A DNA stretch of 48,619 nucleotides from Paracoccaceae bacterium (GTDB lineage Bacteria > Pseudomonadota > Alphaproteobacteria > Rhodobacterales > Rhodobacteraceae): positions 1-48,619 of the forward strand of contig JAAEZA010000032.1 of NCBI GenBank assembly GCA_018223125.1, read 5' to 3'. Positions within the stretch are counted from its first letter, which is position 1; each line of letters starts with the position of its first letter. The position numbers and the translations under genes are program-made. This document shows positions 7,799 to 15,759 of this stretch, piece by piece. Below the pieces are notes generated by a model that did not search any database, was not told the origin of the DNA, and worked only from the letters and a program-made list of their open reading frames with translations.

Positions 7799-8740
7799 AT
7801 GAAACATTTCTTATCTGCAGCAGCTGCGGCTGTTTTGACAGCGGCCGCAATCGGCACGCCTGTGCTGGCCGAATACCCCGAAAAGCCCGTCAACTTCATC
7901 GTGCCGTGGCCTCCGGGTGATCTGGAAGACGTTCTGACCCGCATGATCGCCGAGGATTTCCAGAAAGAATACGGCGTTGCTGCAGCCGTGGTGAACAAAC
8001 CGGGCGGTGGCGGCGGCCCTTTCCCGGGGGCAATTGACGTGGCAACCGCCCCTGCGGACGGTTATACCATCGGCTCTTTCGTGATCGGCGTTCCGCTTAT
8101 CGGCCATGAGATCGGCATCGACGAACTGTCTCCTGCAAAATTCGATCCGCTCGGGATCTTCCTGACATATCCTTTTGTTCTGGCAACATCCGGTGATGCG
8201 CCGTTCAAAACGGTTGAGGAAATGGCCGAACATGCCAAGTCCAACGAACTCGCACTCGGCCACTTCGGCGCTCCACTGATCCCGACCAAAGTCTCGCTGG
8301 CCTATGCCAAAACAGCCGGATTTGAATGGGGGTCCGAAGCTGCATTTGATGCGCTGGATTGTAATACGCTGGCTTCCGGCGATGCGGATGTGATCAACAC
8401 GACATTGCAACTGGTTCTGCCCTGTCTTGACAGCATTACCGTCCTGGCTACCATGACAGACGAGCGCATTCCCCAGGTTCCGGACACACCGACTATGGGT
8501 GAAGTAAATGCCGATCTGGGTATCTCCCTGTGGAACGGCCTGTTCGTGACCAAGGACACTCCGCAAGACGTGCGTGAGAAAATTATCGCCGTTGCAAAGA
8601 AAACCATGATGTCCGAGCGTGCCCAGAAACTGGCCGCCGAAACGGGTGCAGGTGTCTACTGGCAGGATGCCGAAACATCTGCTGCGCGGATCGAAACAGA
8701 TGCCGGCAAACTGGGCACACTGAACGGTCTGGTAGAATAA
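7799..8740 (+). CDS. Tripartite tricarboxylate transporter substrate-binding protein (TctC/Bug family)
   Basis: Periplasmic binding protein of a TTT-type secondary transporter. 313 residues from the ATG at 7799, preceded by GGGAG with 6-base spacing; an in-frame ATG at 7748 would put 17 residues before the signal peptide and is rejected. The signal peptide is MKHFLSAAAAAVLTAAAIG with cleavage near LAE-YPEKPV. Family marks are YPEKPVNFIVPWPPGD, VVNKPGGGGGPFPGA, the APADGYTIGSF segment, and a C-terminal NGLFVTKDTPQDVREKI. Bug proteins bind carboxylates, amino acids or related small molecules, so the substrate cannot be read directly. It is first in the operon and separated from tctB by a terminator-like hairpin. 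Confidence 0.92.
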   Translation: MKHFLSAAAAAVLTAAAIGTPVLAEYPEKPVNFIVPWPPGDLEDVLTRMIAEDFQKEYGVAAAVVNKPGGGGGPFPGAIDVATAPADGYTIGSFVIGVPLIGHEIGIDELSPAKFDPLGIFLTYPFVLATSGDAPFKTVEEMAEHAKSNELALGHFGAPLIPTKVSLAYAKTAGFEWGSEAAFDALDCNTLASGDADVINTTLQLVLPCLDSITVLATMTDERIPQVPDTPTMGEVNADLGISLWNGLFVTKDTPQDVREKIIAVAKKTMMSERAQKLAAETGAGVYWQDAETSAARIETDAGKLGTLNGLVE

Positions 8741-8762
8741 TCCGACCCTGATCCACGATTAG

Positions 8763-8787
8763 AACCGGCCCAATCGGGCCGGTTTTT
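8763..8787 (+). terminator. Attenuator-like hairpin between tctC and tctB
   Basis: 9-bp perfect stem AACCGGCCC (8763-8771) / GGGCCGGTT (8776-8784), loop AATC, followed by TTTTT. It is a complete intrinsic terminator shape inside the operon. It probably lets the binding protein be made in excess over the membrane subunits, by partial termination or 3'-end protection. Confidence 0.75.
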
Positions 8788-8810
8788 CCAAACCTGCGAA
8801 GGAGCACGCA

Positions 8811-9329
8811 ATGAGCGCCGAACCGAAAAGAGCCAAACCCGGAGAGTTTCTGTTTGTAGGCCTGTTCTTCGCAATATCCGCATTTCTGCTGACGCAAATC
8901 GGCGATCAGGCCAAGTTTTCCGCCAAAGGGAAGCTTTTTGCGCAGCCCGCCTTCTGGCCCGGAGTCGGTGTGATCGGCATGGTCCTATTCACCGGCCTGC
9001 ACCTTCTGACCCACATGCGGCAACAGACCAAAGACGGTACCGGTGCCGAAATCGTGGTCTGGCTGCGTGCCTTTGAATTCGTTGGCTGGTTCATGGTTTA
9101 CGTGGTGCTGGTCCCGCGTCTGGGCTATCTGCCCAGCACGGTCCTCTTTACCTTCCTGCTTGCCCTTCGCATGGGCTATCGCAGTCCGGCGATGCTGGGC
9201 TGGGCCGCTACATCCGGTGTGGCGATTGTAGTGATCTTCAAGACACTTCTCGGCGTGAAAATCCCGGGCGGCGCGCTCTACGAGTATCTGCCCGACGGAT
9301 TGCGCAACTTCATGATTTTGAATTTCTGA
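8811..9329 (+). CDS. TTT transporter small membrane subunit (TctB family)
   Basis: 172 residues with about four hydrophobic spans (residues 14-30, 47-66, 85-102 and 120-150) and the family's poor sequence conservation. The start ATG follows GAAGGAG (spacing 7). Its position between a TctC-type binding protein and a TctA-type permease, ending one base before tctA, identifies it as TctB. It forms the membrane part of the transporter with TctA. Confidence 0.88.
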   Translation: MSAEPKRAKPGEFLFVGLFFAISAFLLTQIGDQAKFSAKGKLFAQPAFWPGVGVIGMVLFTGLHLLTHMRQQTKDGTGAEIVVWLRAFEFVGWFMVYVVLVPRLGYLPSTVLFTFLLALRMGYRSPAMLGWAATSGVAIVVIFKTLLGVKIPGGALYEYLPDGLRNFMILNF

Positions 9330-9330
9330 T

Positions 9331-10815
9331 ATGGACCTGCTTCTCTCCAGCTTTGACATCCTCGCCCGCTGGGATGTCCTCATCGCCCTTGTCGTCGGTT
9401 CAGTCGGAGGCGTCATCATCGGCGCCATTCCCGGTGTTGGTGCTGCGGTGGCGATTGCCATCCTGCTTCCGGCGACCTTTTCGCTTGATCCGATTGTCGG
9501 TCTGACCGCGCTGTTGGGGATTTACGGCAGTTCCATGTATGGCGGCGCGATCCCTGCTGTGCTGGTGAACACACCGGGTACAGCGGTCAACGCTCTGACC
9601 ACCTATGACGGCTATCCGATGACCCAAAGGGGAGAGGGCCGCCGCGCCCTGTCGCTGGCCTACTCTGCCAGCTTTTTCGGCGGCGTCTTTGCAGTGGTCT
9701 GCCTGATCTTCCTGTCACCCGTACTGGCCGCTATCGCCCCCCATTTCGGCAGCCGCGAGATTTTCCTCGCCTCGCTGCTCGGCATCATACTGGTGGTGCT
9801 GGCCCATCGCGGGCAGATCCTGATAGCGGGTGCGCTGGCCTGTTTCGGCATCTGGCTGAACACTATCGGGCTGGAGCCGATCCAGTATTCCAAACGCTAT
9901 ACCTTCGGACAAAGCTGGCTGTCCGGCGGCGTTGATCTGATCGTAGTGGTGCTGGGTCTGTTCGCCATTTCCCAAGCGATCGTCTTGCTGGTGGACAAGA
10001 ACCGCGCACCGCGCACCGGTACCCTGTCCGGCGATCTGTTTCAGGGCTTTAAGGAACTGTTCCGCTACAAACGGGTGGCCAGTGTCAGTTCCTCTTTCGG
10101 GGTGCTGATGGGAATGATCCCGGGCGTCGGAGAATTTACCGCACAGTTCATGTCCTACACCGCCGCAAGACGCGGTTCCAAAACGCCCGAGCAGTTCGGT
10201 AACGGCGCACCCGAAGGTTTGATCGCCTCTGAAGCCTCGAACAACGCCGTGCCCGCCGCTGCAATGATACCGCTGCTGGCCCTTGGCATACCGGGCGAGG
10301 CGCTGACCGCTATGATGCTGTCCGTGTTTTATGTGCATAATGTCGTGCCCGGCCCGCAGTTGTTCCAGAACCAGATGGATTTTGTTGTCGCACTATATAT
10401 CGCCCTTCTGGTGCTGAACGTGATGGTCGTGGCCTTCCTGCTGTGCTCTACAAACCTGCTGCTGAAGATCATCCAGATTCCGACCCGTTTTCTGGGCGTC
10501 ATCATCCTGACCCTGTCCTTTGTCGGCGTCTATTCCCTGCGCAATTCTACCATCGACTGCGCCATCGCTGCCGGTTTCGGTGTGTTCGGATTTATGCTGA
10601 AACGGCTCAACCTGCCGATCGTACCAATCATTCTGGGCATGGTTCTGGGTGGCATCATGGAAGCCAAGCTGCGCACCTCGATGATGCGGGTGAAATCCCC
10701 ACTCGATATGATCGACCGCCCCATCGCCTTTATCCTGTTTCTCCTGATCCTCGTCGTGCTTGGCTCTCATGTCTGGCGCATGTGGAAGGATCGCAATTCA
10801 ACGGAAGACCTATGA
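9331..10815 (+). CDS. TTT transporter large permease subunit (TctA family)
   Basis: 494 residues and about twelve membrane segments; the usual TctA length is near 500. The two diagnostic glycine-rich loops are present: GGVIIGAIPGVGAAVAIAIL near residues 27-46, and GVLMGMIPGVGEFTAQFMSY about residue 255, which mark the two homologous halves. NNAVPAAAMIPLLALGIPG is the other conserved stretch. It drives ion-coupled import of whatever TctC binds. Its stop codon overlaps the ATG of the aldehyde dehydrogenase gene (ATGA), so transport and metabolism are translationally coupled. Confidence 0.95.
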   Translation: MDLLLSSFDILARWDVLIALVVGSVGGVIIGAIPGVGAAVAIAILLPATFSLDPIVGLTALLGIYGSSMYGGAIPAVLVNTPGTAVNALTTYDGYPMTQRGEGRRALSLAYSASFFGGVFAVVCLIFLSPVLAAIAPHFGSREIFLASLLGIILVVLAHRGQILIAGALACFGIWLNTIGLEPIQYSKRYTFGQSWLSGGVDLIVVVLGLFAISQAIVLLVDKNRAPRTGTLSGDLFQGFKELFRYKRVASVSSSFGVLMGMIPGVGEFTAQFMSYTAARRGSKTPEQFGNGAPEGLIASEASNNAVPAAAMIPLLALGIPGEALTAMMLSVFYVHNVVPGPQLFQNQMDFVVALYIALLVLNVMVVAFLLCSTNLLLKIIQIPTRFLGVIILTLSFVGVYSLRNSTIDCAIAAGFGVFGFMLKRLNLPIVPIILGMVLGGIMEAKLRTSMMRVKSPLDMIDRPIAFILFLLILVVLGSHVWRMWKDRNSTEDL

Positions 10816-12296
10816 CCACACAATCGCAAATCGACGCGCTGCGCAGCGAAACCGTTGCCCCGCAGAGCCTGTTCATCGACAACGCCCCCGCTCAAGGCAC
10901 CGCCGAACCGATGGCCGTGACCTCTCCGATTGACGGGGCGCAACTGACCACAATTGCCAATGCCACTTCTGCCGAGGTGGATATGGCCGTGGCCTCGGCC
11001 CGCACGGCCTTTAACGACGGGCGCTGGTCCCGACTGGCCCCAGCGGCGCGCAAGAAGGTTCTTTTCGCCGTGGCCGATGCGATCGAGGCCGATGCGCTGG
11101 CGCTATCGGTGCTTGGCATCCGCGACAACGGCACGGAATTCGCCATGGCCTACAAGGCCGAGGCCGGTTCCGCCGCCGCAACCTTCCGCTACTATGCCGA
11201 AGCCATCGACAAGATACCGGGCGAAATTGCCCCCACCGCACCGGGCACACTGGGTCTGGTCCATCATGAACCTGTTGGTGTCGTTGGTGCGATTATTCCA
11301 TGGAATTTCCCCCTGATGATCGGCGCTTGGAAGATTGCCCCGGCCATTGCAGCGGGCAATTCCATCGTGGTGAAACCGGCCGAAACGGCATCCCTGTCGC
11401 TGTTGCGTCTGGCTGAAATCGCCGCTGGCGCCGGTCTGCCTGCGGGTGTGCTGAACGTCATCACCGGCGATGGCCGGATCGCGGGAGATGCACTGGCACG
11501 ATCCATGGATGTGGATGTGCTGGCCTTCACCGGATCAGGCATGACAGGACGCAAACTGCTGGAGGCTTCGGCCCAATCAAACCTGAAACGGGTCTATCTG
11601 GAACTGGGCGGGAAATCCCCGAATGTGGTCTTTGCCGATGCGCCCGATCTTGACAAGGCGGCAGCGGTTTCGGCGGCAGGCATCTTCCGCAACGCGGGCC
11701 AGGTCTGCGTGGCCGCATCCCGCCTGCTGGTCGAACGCAGCATCCATGATGATTTTGTGGCGGCGCTGAAAACCCATGCCGAAGCCTTTAAGGTTGGTGA
11801 TCCGCTGGACCTGAACACACAGATTGGCGCGGTCAATTCGGAAACCCAACTGGCCGGAAACCTGCGCCTGACAGAAGCCGCCATCAACGAGGGCGCGGAA
11901 TGCGTCACAGGCGGCAAGCGTATTCTTGAAGACACCGGCGGCAGCTATATGGCGCCCACCATCCTGTCCGGCGTGACATCGTCCAACACTGTGTTCCGCA
12001 AGGAAGTTTTCGGGCCGGTTCTGGCGGTAACGCCGTTTGAGACAGAGGAAGAAGCAGTACAGCTCGCCAACGACAGCGAATTGGGGCTGGCCGCAGGTGT
12101 CTGGACCGCCAATCTGTCCCGCGCCCACAATATGATCGGTGCAATCAATGCGGGCGTTGTCCATGTGAACACCTATGGCGGGCCGGACAATACCGTGCCG
12201 CTAACGGGGCATAAGCAATCGGGCAACGGTTCGGATAAATCGCTCCACGCGCTGGACAAATACACCAACCTGAAAACCGCATGGATTCAGCTATGA
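10812..12296 (+). CDS. NAD(P)+-dependent aldehyde dehydrogenase
   Basis: 494 residues from the ATG at 10812, which overlaps the tctA stop as ATGA; the longer open frame back to 10443 lies antiparallel to tctA meaning and is rejected. ALDH superfamily motifs are intact: PWNFPLMIGAWKIAPAIAAG, the Lys in VVKPAETASL, FTGSGMTGRKL, the general-base Glu in LELGGKSPNVVF, and the catalytic Cys in FRNAGQVCVAASR. The C-terminal NxxGGPDNTVPLTGHKQSG is like that of gamma-glutamyl-aminobutyraldehyde and betaine-aldehyde dehydrogenase relatives. In this operon it most likely oxidises the aldehyde released by the next gene's product. Confidence 0.93.
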   Translation: MTTQSQIDALRSETVAPQSLFIDNAPAQGTAEPMAVTSPIDGAQLTTIANATSAEVDMAVASARTAFNDGRWSRLAPAARKKVLFAVADAIEADALALSVLGIRDNGTEFAMAYKAEAGSAAATFRYYAEAIDKIPGEIAPTAPGTLGLVHHEPVGVVGAIIPWNFPLMIGAWKIAPAIAAGNSIVVKPAETASLSLLRLAEIAAGAGLPAGVLNVITGDGRIAGDALARSMDVDVLAFTGSGMTGRKLLEASAQSNLKRVYLELGGKSPNVVFADAPDLDKAAAVSAAGIFRNAGQVCVAASRLLVERSIHDDFVAALKTHAEAFKVGDPLDLNTQIGAVNSETQLAGNLRLTEAAINEGAECVTGGKRILEDTGGSYMAPTILSGVTSSNTVFRKEVFGPVLAVTPFETEEEAVQLANDSELGLAAGVWTANLSRAHNMIGAINAGVVHVNTYGGPDNTVPLTGHKQSGNGSDKSLHALDKYTNLKTAWIQL

Positions 12297-13573
12297 ACCC
12301 GCTCAGCAAATCTCTGCTCGCGCGCCGTGATGCAGTTCTCGGGCCGAATATGTCTACCTTCTACGAAGAACCCGTCCATCTGGTGAAAGGGGAAGGCGTT
12401 TGGGTCTGGGATCATGACGGCAAGAAGTACCTCGACTGCTACAACAATGTCCCCCATGTGGGGCATTGCCACCCCCATGTGGTCAAAGCCATGTGCGATC
12501 AGGCGGCGACGCTGAACACCCACACACGGTATCTGCACGAAGGTATTGTCGATTATGCGGAAAAGCTGACGGCGACCTTTGACGACCCGCTGAACACTGC
12601 GTTGCTGTGTTGCACGGGGTCAGAGGCCAATGACGTTGCCCTGCGCATGGCAGAGGCCGTGACCGGTAAAACGGGGATCATCGTCACCGATCACACCTAC
12701 CATGGCAACACCACGGCAGTTTCGGCCCTCTCCACCACCAACCCGTCGAAATTCGGCAAATCGGGCCACATCCGGCATGTACCGGCCCCCGACAGCTATC
12801 GTCCGCCCTCGGATGATCCTGCGGCGTATTTTGCCGAGCAGGTGAAGGCAAAGATTGCCGAACTGGAAGAAAGCGGTCACGGGTTTGCCGCCCTGCTGAT
12901 TGATCCGTTCTTTGCCAATGAAGGTTTTCCCGATCTGCCCGCCGGTTTCCTTGATGCGACGCTGAAAGCTGTCCACGGTGCCGGCGGCATCCTTATCGCG
13001 GATGAGGTCCAGCCCGGTTTCGGACGCACCGGAAGCCATATGTGGGGGCATCAGTATCAGGGGATCACACCGGATGTTGTGACCCTTGGCAAACCGATGG
13101 GCAACGGCCATCCGGTTGCAGGCGTGGTTACGACATCTGCAATCATGCACGAATTCCGCACAGCCTTCCGCTATTTCAACACCTTCGGCGGCAATCCAGT
13201 GTCCTGCGCCACCGCAATGGCGGTGTTAGAAGTGATTGAACAGGAAGGACTGATGCAACAGGCCGCGGATGTGGGGGCCTATGCCAAAGCCAGACTGCAA
13301 GAGCTTGCAGACAAACACCTGGTTATTGGCGATGTGCGGGGTCGGGGCATGTTCTTTGGCGCGGAACTGGTGACAGATCGCGCCACCAAAGCGCCTGCGA
13401 CGGAGTATCTGTTGCGGGTGATTGAGGAACTGCGCAATCGCGGTGTGCTACTGAACAAGATCGGCATCCACTACAACACACTGAAAATCAGACCGAACCT
13501 GCAATTTACCCGCGAAAACGCGGATCTGCTGGTAGAAACGCTGGATCAGGTGCTGACGGATGTGCAGCCATGA
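12293..13573 (+). CDS. Class III PLP enzyme resembling ethanolamine-phosphate / phosphohydroxylysine phospho-lyase
   Basis: 426 residues from the ATG at 12293 (ATGA overlap with the upstream stop); an in-frame ATG at 12281 is also possible. It is a fold-type I enzyme with KKYLDCYNNVPHVGHCHPHV, CCTGSEANDVALRMA, HTYHGNTTAVS, ADEVQPGFGRTGSHMWG and the Schiff-base Lys in LGKPMGNGHPVAG. The stretch YLDC-NNV-HVGHCHP and the DEVQ-GFGR signature are, from memory, those of animal AGXT2L1 (ETNPPL) and AGXT2L2 (PHYKPL), which eliminate phosphate and ammonia instead of transaminating. An adjoining small-molecule kinase gene supports the phospho-lyase reading. An ordinary transaminase of the AGXT2 type remains possible. 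Confidence 0.8.
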   Translation: MNPLSKSLLARRDAVLGPNMSTFYEEPVHLVKGEGVWVWDHDGKKYLDCYNNVPHVGHCHPHVVKAMCDQAATLNTHTRYLHEGIVDYAEKLTATFDDPLNTALLCCTGSEANDVALRMAEAVTGKTGIIVTDHTYHGNTTAVSALSTTNPSKFGKSGHIRHVPAPDSYRPPSDDPAAYFAEQVKAKIAELEESGHGFAALLIDPFFANEGFPDLPAGFLDATLKAVHGAGGILIADEVQPGFGRTGSHMWGHQYQGITPDVVTLGKPMGNGHPVAGVVTTSAIMHEFRTAFRYFNTFGGNPVSCATAMAVLEVIEQEGLMQQAADVGAYAKARLQELADKHLVIGDVRGRGMFFGAELVTDRATKAPATEYLLRVIEELRNRGVLLNKIGIHYNTLKIRPNLQFTRENADLLVETLDQVLTDVQP

Positions 13574-14517
13574 CACAGACGCTTGCGCAACAGGCAATCG
13601 GCCGCTGGGATGTTGAAACACTTTCTGTCGAACTGGTGGCCGAACGGGAAAACCGCGTCTACCGCGTGACCACACCTGATGCGGTCTACGCCCTGCGGCA
13701 TCACCGCAGCGGCTATCGCACAGACGCAGAGCTGCGTTCGGAACTGGCGTGGATGGACGCGCTTGACGGGGCCGGACTTTCGCTGCCCCGCCCGATAGCC
13801 GGTTCGGATGGTACCCATCTGCAAGTGCTGGAGGGCGCGCAGTTCGACCTGCTGACATGGTTGCCCGGCCACCAGATGGGCGCCTACGGAACGCCACTTG
13901 ATCTGGATGACCCGGAAGGTACGTTTTACAAGCTTGGACAGGCCATGGCGCGGATGCATGGGGCCTCTGATGCGTGGACACCGCCACAGGGATTCACCCG
14001 TCCGGCTTGGGATGCCGAAGGTCTGATCGGTGAATCCCCGCTTTGGGGGCGGTTCTGGGACAATCCGACCCTGACGGCAGAGCAAAAAACGCTGCTTGAA
14101 CACTTTCGCGCGAAGGCTGCAACGGCATTGGCAGAGGGGCAGCATGATTTCGGCCTGATCCACGCCGACCTGCTGCGCGAGAATATCCTGATCGACGGGG
14201 ACGACCTGCATCTGATCGACTTTGACGATTGCGGCCACGGTTTTCGGCTGTTTGAACTGGCTACTACGATTTTCCGCATCCGCGACGAAAGCAACGCCGG
14301 TGAATTGCAAGCTGCGCTGATCGACGGCTACCAGTCCGAACGCGCCCTCAACATCACACACCTGCCCCTGTTCATCGCCCTGCGGGCCTGTACATATGTT
14401 GGCTGGATCGTGACGCGGATGGAACTGGAAGGCGCAGAAGCACGCAATGCGCGCAATATCAAAGCCGCAACCCAAGTGGTTGCAAACTGGCTGAATTCGG
14501 GAGGCACCCATGTCTGA
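13570..14517 (+). CDS. APH-fold small-molecule kinase (hydroxylysine kinase / homoserine kinase II-like)
   Basis: 315 residues; the ATG at 13570 overlaps the previous stop as ATGA. Aminoglycoside phosphotransferase fold: an N-lobe with YRVTTPDAVYALRHHRSGYR, hinge region LEGAQFDLLTWLPGHQMG, catalytic loop LIHADLLRENILIDGD (Asp and Asn of HxDxxxxN), and the metal-binding Asp in HLIDFDDCGHGFRLFEL. The family includes HYKK (AGPHD1), choline/ethanolamine kinases and ThrB2. Coupling to an AGXT2L-like enzyme mirrors the human HYKK plus PHYKPL pair and the bacterial amino-alcohol kinase plus phospho-lyase route. The likely role is to phosphorylate a hydroxyl group next to an amine. The substrate is not determined. 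Confidence 0.8.
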   Translation: MTQTLAQQAIGRWDVETLSVELVAERENRVYRVTTPDAVYALRHHRSGYRTDAELRSELAWMDALDGAGLSLPRPIAGSDGTHLQVLEGAQFDLLTWLPGHQMGAYGTPLDLDDPEGTFYKLGQAMARMHGASDAWTPPQGFTRPAWDAEGLIGESPLWGRFWDNPTLTAEQKTLLEHFRAKAATALAEGQHDFGLIHADLLRENILIDGDDLHLIDFDDCGHGFRLFELATTIFRIRDESNAGELQAALIDGYQSERALNITHLPLFIALRACTYVGWIVTRMELEGAEARNARNIKAATQVVANWLNSGGTHV

Positions 14518-15745
14518 CAAGACTATTCTAATCGTTGGCACCTATGACACGAAAGACGACGAGTTGAACTATATGGCAGAACGGATCACCGCGATGGGCG
14601 GCGGCGTTCTGACAATGGATGTCAGCGTTCTGGGCGACCCGTCAGAGCCTTGCGATCACTCCAAACATGCCGTGGCCGAGGCCGCCGGAAGTTCTATCAA
14701 GGCGGCGATCGACTCTGGCGATGAAAACACCGCCATGCAGATCATGGCGCGGGGCGCATCCCAGCTTGCAGCGCATCTTTACCGTCAGGGCGCGTTTGAC
14801 GGTGTGGTCATTCTGGGCGGCACGATGGGCACGGATCTGGCGCTGGATGTGTGTCAGGCCCTGCCCATGGGCGTGCCGAAATACGTTGTGTCCACGGTCT
14901 CTTTTTCCCCGATCATCCCGCCGGAACGCCTGTCAGCGGACATCCAGATGATCCTTTGGGCGGGGGGGCTCTACGGCCTCAACTCTGTCTGCAAAGCCTC
15001 CCTGTCGCAAGCAGCCGGTGCCGTTCTGGGGGCGGCCCGTGCAGTAGAGCCGCCAACTGCGGACCGGCCCATCGTCGGGATGACATCGCTCGGGTCGTCC
15101 TGCCTGAAATACATGAAACTGCTGAAACCCGCTTTGGAACAACGGGGCTATGAGGTTGCCATTTTCCATGCCACCGGCATGGGCGGCATGGCCTTTGAAT
15201 CCCTTGCTGCGCAGGGGCGGTTCTGTTGCGTAATGGATTTCGGCCTGTCGGAACTTGGCAATCTGATAGCCGGATCCGTCGTCAGCAGTGGCAGCCAGCG
15301 GATGCTGAGCGCAGGGCAGGCTGGCATCCCGCAAATCGTGGCACCCGGCTGTTTCGATCTGGTGGATTTCGCAGGCTGGCAGGAGATCCCCGAAAGCTAT
15401 CGAGATCGCCCGTTTCATGAACACAACCGCCTGATCAAATCATCCGCCTTCAATGCCGACGAACGCCGCGAATCCGCCCGCGAAGTGGCAAAACGGCTGG
15501 CGCAAGCTACAGCGCCGACCCATTTCATCATGCCGCTGCACGGGGTTGAAGAATGGGACAGGGAAGGTGATGTCGCCCATGATCCCGAAGGGCTGGCCGC
15601 GTTTACAGATGAAGCCCGCAAGGTGATGACTGATCCCATCGGGTATTCCGAGGTGGACGCCCATATCAACGATCAGGCCTTTGCCGATAAAGCGTTGGAA
15701 ATCTTTGACGCATGGGTGGCCGACGGAACGATCCGCAAGGGCTGA
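14510..15745 (+). CDS. Tm-1-like / UPF0261 family protein
   Basis: 411 residues; the start overlaps the kinase gene by 8 bp and follows GGGAGG. It begins KTILIVGTYDTKDDELNYMA and contains GVVILGGTMGTDLALDVCQALPMG, KYVVSTVSFSP, TSLGSSCLKYMKLLKPALEQ (cited in part), FHATGMGGMAFESLAAQG, AGIPQIVAPGCFDLVDF and FIMPLHGVEEWDREG. This is the Tm-1-like ATP-binding family (UPF0261), named after the tomato virus-resistance protein. Bacterial and fungal members are widespread but have no established reaction. As last gene of the operon it is tightly co-expressed with the kinase and phospho-lyase-like enzyme, which suggests a metabolic role on the same substrate or a product. Confidence 0.9.
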   Translation: MSDKTILIVGTYDTKDDELNYMAERITAMGGGVLTMDVSVLGDPSEPCDHSKHAVAEAAGSSIKAAIDSGDENTAMQIMARGASQLAAHLYRQGAFDGVVILGGTMGTDLALDVCQALPMGVPKYVVSTVSFSPIIPPERLSADIQMILWAGGLYGLNSVCKASLSQAAGAVLGAARAVEPPTADRPIVGMTSLGSSCLKYMKLLKPALEQRGYEVAIFHATGMGGMAFESLAAQGRFCCVMDFGLSELGNLIAGSVVSSGSQRMLSAGQAGIPQIVAPGCFDLVDFAGWQEIPESYRDRPFHEHNRLIKSSAFNADERRESAREVAKRLAQATAPTHFIMPLHGVEEWDREGDVAHDPEGLAAFTDEARKVMTDPIGYSEVDAHINDQAFADKALEIFDAWVADGTIRKG

Positions 15746-15759
15746 AGGCCCGCAACCCG

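Noticed and set aside
10443-12296. Longer aldehyde dehydrogenase frame starting at 10443
   Set aside because: The first ~120 residues are an alternate frame of tctA; the ATGA overlap at 10812 gives the normal ALDH length.
5478-15745. Catabolic island as a recent mobile element
   Set aside because: No integrase, transposase, tRNA or flanking direct repeats were seen, and base composition and codon pattern look like the neighbours; the accessory nature is only suggested by gene content.
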